Origin: Microthyrium microscopicum
Taxonomy: Eukaryota; Ascomycota; Dothideomycetes; Microthyriales; Microthyriaceae
Direction of reading: 5' to 3'
DNA: 38,629 nt
Assembly (NCBI GenBank): GCA_010405405.1
Contig: MU004243.1
Coordinates: forward strand, 1 to 38,629
Made by a program: the position numbers and the translations under genes. Positions within the stretch are counted from its first letter, which is position 1. Every line of letters starts with the position of its first letter. Shown here piece by piece: positions 32,410-38,629 of this stretch. A model generated the notes under the pieces. The model had not been told where the DNA came from, ran no database searches, and saw nothing but the letters and a program-made list of their open reading frames with translations.

Positions 32410-33460
32410 GCCTATATTATTGTAACTATGTTCTTACTACTAATATATAAATATTTTTAATAATTCTACTATTATTATAATTATTATTTTTTCTTCTATT
32501 AATTCTATAAATTATACCTCCTATTAGAAGTACGCGTTATAGAGAAGAGTCTTATAAAAATAACCTAATTTCTATATAGGCTAGGTATATCTCTTTTTAG
32601 TAATAATAGTAGCAAAGGTAGATTTATCTCTATAATAATAAAGACTCTATATTTATATATCTTTAGTAATATAATAACTATAATAGATCCTATAAATACC
32701 TTAAGTAGGATTTAATATAAGCCTAATAATACTAAACTATTAAGTTATTTATAACTAGTAGTAATAATAATACTATAGTAAAGCCTAAACTTAGTTAAAT
32801 AAAAGCTTACTTTAATACTAAAATATATTTAAGATTAGAAGATAACTATAAAATTATTTCTTCTATTATAGGCTAGCTAAAAAGATACTTATAGCAATAT
32901 TATTCTTAATAGTAACCTATACGCTAACGTTACTACTTACTATAAGCTTTTAAAGAACGTTATAAAAGAGTTATTAAGTAATAAAATTTTGTTAGAGTAT
33001 TATATAAATTCTAAACTATAGGTAAAGTTTTATGCTCTTATAAAACTTATAAGCTTTAACTACTTTAGTAATAGAGTAAATAATATAAATATTAACTTTA
33101 AGAAAGCTATTAAGAAAATAAAAAATACTATACCTATTTAGATAGCTTTCCTTTATAAACTTATACGTAATTAAAACTATAAGATATATAAACAAAGTAA
33201 TAAGCTAGAATAGAAGCTTATATATATAATTATAATAATTATTCTTTATTAGTAAAGTAGAGAAATAAATAACTATTTAGTAGTAACGCTTAGAGTTTAT
33301 CTACTTAAGTTAAGTATAAAGAGATAGGTTATAGACTTACTAGTAGTTCTTAGAATATATACTAGTTATAAAACTATACTAAGGTATATAAAAAAAGTTT
33401 TAAAATAAGCCTTAGTATATAATAATACTATACTTAGTATTAAATATAAAATCTTACAAA

Positions 33461-33548
33461 ATCTTTAAATATATTATAAGATCTTTATATATCTTATAAT
33501 ATCTTTATATATATTATAAGATCTTTATATATCTTATAATATCTTTAA
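33461..33548. repeat. 20-bp tandem array, alternating forms
   Basis: Four 20-bp units start at 33461, 33481, 33501 and 33521, with a partial fifth. They alternate between ATCTTTATATATATTATAAG-like and ATCTTTATATATCTTATAAT, so the true period is 40 bp. Confidence 0.85.
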
Positions 33549-36500
33549 AAATCTTAAGTTTATAACCTTAAAAGACTTTATATATTACTAACGCCTAATA
33601 TATAGAGAAATATTAAATAATATGTATTAAACTATTAAGCTATCCTATATTATAATAATATAAACTTTATATCTTATAAGTATAACGAGATAGTAAGTAA
33701 TACTATAAGTATAGTAGCTATTACTACTACTATTATTATAATCTATCTATCCTTATTTTTAAAAGGACTAATATAAGATATATACGATCTAATAAAGGAG
33801 TTTAACTAGAAATTAATATAAGAAAGCCTATTAGTAAAGGCTAATAGCTAAGGAGGTAAATATATTAAAACCATTAGCTAATACTTTATTATAAATACTT
33901 TAAAACGTAGTATTCTAGATATTATTAAACCTTAGATTATAAAGTATAAAAAAGATAAACACTAGCCTAGTATACTAAATATTAATATACTTATACTATA
34001 TAAGATAGAGTTTAATTAGCTTAGTACTATTATAGAGAATAAAGAAATAATAAATAGTACTTACTAAGTATATAATAAAATTTTCTTATAACATTTTAGC
34101 TTCTTAAAACCTTTAATTAATAATATAAGAGATATAGTCTTATTATTAAATATTATAGTGTCTATTCTATTCTCTTTACCTAATTCTAAACTAAATGCCT
34201 CTTTATTTAGTATAGTCTATTTATCTTCTAGCTAAATATATAGTAAAAGTTTATCTATCTATTATATCTTTAGCTAAGACGAATCTAATATAGATATATC
34301 TAAGAATATATTCCTATCTAGTAGTAGCCCTAAAGATAATAACTATAATAATAACTATAATAATAAGTAGATTAATATTAAAGATAATAATATAAGTAAG
34401 TTTAATAATAGTAAAATAGGAGAGGCGTCTAATAAAGAAAGTAGTATAGATATTAAGTCTATTAGTAATATAAGTACGTTTCCTAATCCTAGACGTAGTA
34501 TTCCTCTAGTAGATTCTATACTAGTATTATTATCTAGTATCTTAAGTATAGTTAGTAATAAAAACTCTACTAATAGTTTATAAGCGTTAGATCTAAGTAC
34601 TAAGATTTTTAGAAAGAGGCTATTTCTTACTTATAGTAATTAGTTAAGTATAAAGATTAACTACTCTATTAAAGCTAAGGCATTTAATAAAATATAACTA
34701 TATAATTTAAGGAAGTTCCTTTATCTAGTTCCTAGGTAATTCTATATATATATAAACTACTTTTTCTATATTATTTAAACCTATTAGGATTTCTCTAAGG
34801 TTAATATACTAGCTTTATATTCTATTATATATAACGTTAGTATATAGGGACAAAGCTATAAAAAGCGTAATAATGCCTAAATCTATTAGGTTATTCCTAT
34901 CTTAATATAAGGATTTAGTAGTAGAGTCTTAGCATTATTTTTATAGAGTCTAGACTAAAAAGGTTACTACCTTAAGTATATTAATAATTTATTCTTTACT
35001 ATTCTAAAACTACTTAAATCCTATATTAATAGGTTATCTATAGAATAGTTTAATAAGATTATTAAAAATATCTATTAAATAGCTTTTATAAGAAAAGTAT
35101 AAGATAAGCGCCTAAATAAGAATAATAATATTAAGTTCTAAATTATATACTAGTACTTATAAAAGATTAAGTTACTCTTAACTATATAATATACTCTTTA
35201 ATATAGTAATATTAGACTTTTATGCCTCCTAGTTAATTTTCTAACTATTTACTTTTATAGTACTAGTTAGAATAACTATAAAGATAAGATATTATAGCTT
35301 AAGTAGAACTTATCTAATATAAATACTCCTAAACTTTAAAGGTTTATCCTAGCCTTAAGCTTAGTTAACTAGGAAGGCTATAAGAACTTCTTTAAGCCTA
35401 TAGATTTAGGATTAGAGTATTTAAATAGTAACTATAGTAGAGATATAAAGTTATTTAATAACTTAACTTATAATATTAAAGTAATATTTAATAGAGTCTA
35501 CCTTTATAATATATATATATATTATTTATAAGATATATTTATATATATATTTATATGTAAGGCTAGTAATAAGTATACTAATACTAGTATAGAGTATAAT
35601 ATATTTTTATTATACTAGAATTTAATTAAAAATAGCCTTATAAAGTCTTAACCTTAGTTAGTAATTAAGAACTACGACTTATATTATAACTTACTAAATA
35701 TAAAGAGAATAGGACTTAATAAGCTTAATATTAAAGCTAAGTCTTTTAATTATAAAACTACTATTAAGTAAGATTATATAAGGAATAATATTATAACTAG
35801 GCTTATTAACATTCTTAACTAAGATATTAATAGTAATAACTTAGATATATAAGAAGAGGTTATAATAGAGGAGACTATAGATAATATATTATTTAATAAA
35901 GATAATCCTAGCGTATTTAAAGCTATAGAAGTTAATTTATAAATATATATTTATTTAAGGTTTCTACTTTAGTCGTAATTTATATAAGGTTAAAATTATA
36001 GTAAGATATAATAGAATCTTATCTATTATAATATAATCTAATTAATATTAGAAAATATTAGATAATATAAGATAATATTAGCTAATAGGATTACGCTATT
36101 TAATTTAGCCTTACTAATAAATACTTTCTTATTTCTATAATAGAATCATTTTAATAAATAACTCTAAGTACGTCTTAAATATAGAATAGTATATTAACCT
36201 TTATTATACGTTAAATATAGAAGAGTTTAGAGTTACTATAATCTTCTATTTAAGTATTAGTTATATCTATTTATTAGTTTAAGCTTATTCTAAGTTAGCT
36301 TAAAGTATAGAGATAAGAGTAATTTTACGCTACTAGGTAAACTACTATTATCTATATTAATAGTTTAAATTATTATCTTAGCCTTACTTATTATAATATA
36401 GGATTCTCTATAAGCCTACAAGGTAATATATAGAATAATAAATAATTATATTCTATCTCGTATTAGTTCTATAATATTTTAAGTTTTATCTAAGGATAGT

Positions 36501-36841
36501 TAGTAATTAAGGTTCTCTTACTATAAATAAAGTAGTAGCCTCTTTTAGCTTTAATATAGCTTTATCTTAGAAAGAAGTTAGTATATTATCTAATAAAGTT
36601 ATAGTATAGTAAAATATACTATATATGCGTCTAAAGTAGCAAGGAAATTAATAGACGTATAGGCTAGTTCTAAGGAGGTAGTTCCTAACTTTCTACTCTA
36701 TTATTAGCTATAACATTTAATATAATAAGGATATTAATATTAATATAGGTTAGTAGAGTATAGTAGGAGGTTTATTAACTATTTAGTCTAGTAGTAGTTA
36801 TAACTACTACTAAGTAATAGTAAACGTCTTAGAGAGTTTTT

Positions 36842-36867
36842 AAAGGAAAAGGAAGAAGAAGAAGAAG
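36842..36867 (+). repeat. Purine tract in the right RIP block
   Basis: This is a 26-nt A/G-only run rich in GAA, comparable to the left-block tract at 1138-1181. It cannot be hit by RIP, so it may be a relic of Lys/Glu-rich coding sequence. Confidence 0.5.
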
Positions 36868-37142
36868 TAATATATATCTATAAATAGTAATAATATATTA
36901 TACTCTCTATAGTCTAATAAGCTTTTAGAGTTTAGTAATCTTATTAAGAAGTATATACTTATTACTATATTTAGGACCTCTAAGACTTATAATAAGTAGA
37001 TTTGCTTCATTTGCTCTAGTAATATTATAAGTATAGTTAAATTGCTCTCTCTATTTATTAGATTATTTTAAAGTACTTCTATTACTTCTTCTATATAATC
37101 TACTAAGTAATTACATAGTAAGTATTAATAGTACTATATATT

Positions 37143-37400
37143 ACGCCTTATGCTAGCTATTAATGCTAACTTAGTAGAATTAATTACTTAAGTATTAAAG
37201 TTATTAATTTATAAGTAGATAGTATAATTAGCGCGCTATACTAGTTATTAATACTAATTCTATTAAGTTAATTAGCTATATATTAGCTTTATTATAAGGT
37301 AGGTAAATAGTATAGCTAGCACGCTATAATAATTATTAATGCTAGTTTTATAGGGTTAATTAGCTATATCTTAACTTTATTATAAAGTAAGTAAAGAGTA
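37143..37400. repeat. ~88-bp minisatellite, three diverged copies
   Basis: Copies begin near 37143, 37232 and 37320 with CGC(C/G)(T/C)TAT..TAG..ATTAAT(G/A)CTA. Each is followed by TTAATTAGCTATAT-type and TTATTATAA(G/A)GTA(G/A)GTAAA-type sequence; the first copy is the most diverged. Most differences are C/T or G/A, as expected from RIP of a tandem array. Confidence 0.65.
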
Positions 37401-38100
37401 TAATTAGGTATCTTTAGTTTTATTAATTATTAAAGTTATTCTACTAGCCTCTATATTAGTTCTTTTAACTTCTTACTATATAAATATTTAGTAAGAAGCT
37501 ATAGTAGCTAGAAGTAGCAAGAAGAGTGCTATTAGAGAAATAAATATAGTAAAGTTTAAGAGTATTCTAAGCATTATCTAAGAAGAAAAGAGAATAGGTA
37601 AGAAGAGTAATATAAGTAAAGTAAATAGAAAGTTATAACTAAATAATATACTTACTAGCTTACTTATTCTTTTCTTTTAGTAAGATCTTTACCTTCCTAA
37701 TATTTAGGTACTATATATTAGTATAACCTAGACTATAACTACTAATTACCCTATATATTGCTCCTAACTTAGTAGTAGTTCTCTCTAATTACTAAAGAGT
37801 TATTAGTAATATTTATATATATATATATATATATTACTAAGGGAGGAAGCTATAGTAGTATATAGGCAGATAGTAGAGTAGATCTAGTAAGCCTATTAAA
37901 CGTTAGACATTTACTTCTTACTAAGGTCGTTATTAAAGTAAAATACTAGCTAGCTCTTTTAAGTATTACTATCTCTAAATAACTAATAGGTAGTTTTAAG
38001 GTTTATTATTTTTTATAATAGATAAACCTAGAAGGTATATATACTAATTAAGGCACCTATTTAAAGATTACCTACGTAATAAGGTAATAACTCTAAAACT

Positions 38101-38310
38101 TTACTAAAGTAAAGGTTAATAAGCATACTATTTATATATATTTATATTAATTAGTAAGAAAGACTATACCTAGGTCTAATTATAAGTATTAATATAAATA
38201 ATTATAATAAGAAATAAAGAAAATCTTACTAAAGTAGATTTTAATAAGTATACTATTTATATATTTATAATTAATTAGTAAGAAAGAGTATATATATATC
38301 TAAATCTAGG
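38101..38310. repeat. ~126-bp duplication in the right RIP block
   Basis: TTACTAAAGTA followed by TTAATAAG(C/T)ATACTATTTATATAT and ATTAGTAAGAAAGA occurs at about 38101 and again at about 38227. Two copies are seen. Differences include C/T and a few indels. Confidence 0.7.
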
Positions 38311-38629
38311 CTATTAATATAACTATTTATATTAATTAATAAATAAGGAAGGAAACTAACTAGTAAATATCTATATAGATTTAAACTCTAGTAATACTAG
38401 ATTTAGTAGCTATAGCTTATATACTACTTCGTAGTATAATATAAGTAAGGAATTAGGAAGGGTTTAATAACTATAGTTTCCTCTATATCTAATAGAATAT
38501 TTATAAGTTATAAGGTTATAGTATTGCTAGCTACTTTAGTTACTATAATTACTAGGGAATTAGGTAGTATATACCTACTATAGAAAGAAAGAGAAAATAT
38601 AGTAATTTATATATTCTCTTATACTACTA

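Larger units (their letters stand above)
32410..38629. repeat. AT-rich RIP-mutated repeat block, right flank
   Basis: It has the same signature as the left block: CpA and TpG almost absent, TpA-rich, no ATG-started frames, stops only TAA/TAG. It contains several internal tandem repeats (33461-33548, 37143-37400, 38101-38310), a purine run at 36842-36867 and an AT dinucleotide run near 37820. It runs off the window to the right. The original mobile elements cannot be named. It is consistent with an AT-isochore or pericentromeric repeat nest. Confidence 0.9.

Noticed and set aside
32300-32450. In-frame extension of the SDR into the repeat block
   Set aside because: It is an open frame by chance through foreign DNA (Pro/Arg/Ser-rich, then Tyr/Asn-rich); not part of the SDR fold.
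1-38629. CRISPR arrays, bacterial operons or ribosome binding sites
   Set aside because: The genes contain spliceosomal introns and fungal families; no spaced direct-repeat arrays of CRISPR type were seen.

Overview
The window comes from a filamentous ascomycete (Pezizomycotina). The genes carry many 44-87 bp spliceosomal introns with GT..AG ends and CTAAC/CTAAT-like branch sites. Families present include Zn(II)2Cys6 regulators, fungal lipin, Tma23 and Vps52, and two large blocks carry the signature of repeat-induced point mutation (RIP). The class may be Leotiomycetes, but that is a weak guess and no species is claimed.

Layout. Positions 1 to about 6240 and about 32410 to 38629 are very AT-rich. 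They almost lack CpA and TpG while keeping ApC and GpT, and hold no credible open reading frame: these are RIP-mutated repeat blocks. Between them lies a gene island of about 26 kb with normal base composition. In order it holds: a kinase-fold gene about 110 bp inside the left border (6353-7480, +); a small unknown gene (8239-8797, +); VPS52 of the GARP complex (9546-11651, +); cytosolic lysyl-tRNA synthetase (12179-14222, +); tRNA-Gly(GCC) (14691-14761, +); a short-chain dehydrogenase (15410-16147, -) divergent from a Zn(II)2Cys6 regulator (16714-18541, +); a large secreted repeat protein with a GPI-like tail (18843-21905, -); about 2.7 kb without a supported gene but with a cluster of hairpins (21906-24630); TMA23 (24631-25278, -); the lipin phosphatidate phosphatase (25805-28500, -); a SnoaL/NTF2-like small protein (28856-29372, -) divergent from a regulator-like protein without a zinc cluster (29696-31261, +); and a second SDR gene (31588 to about 32299, +) cut off after its catalytic YxxxK by the right-hand repeat block.

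How the genes relate. VPS52, lysyl-tRNA synthetase, TMA23, lipin and the tRNA are housekeeping functions (endosome-to-Golgi tethering, translation, ribosome biogenesis, lipid synthesis). The accessory part consists of two enzyme/regulator divergent pairs, a repeat-built surface protein, the border kinase and the broken SDR. The SDR/Zn2Cys6 pair has a shared promoter with two exact 21-bp direct repeats, which suggests local regulation. The SnoaL-like / regulator-like / broken-SDR trio at the right edge could be the remnant of a small metabolic cluster. Exon structures were worked out by hand from frame and splice signals; the less certain ones are flagged.
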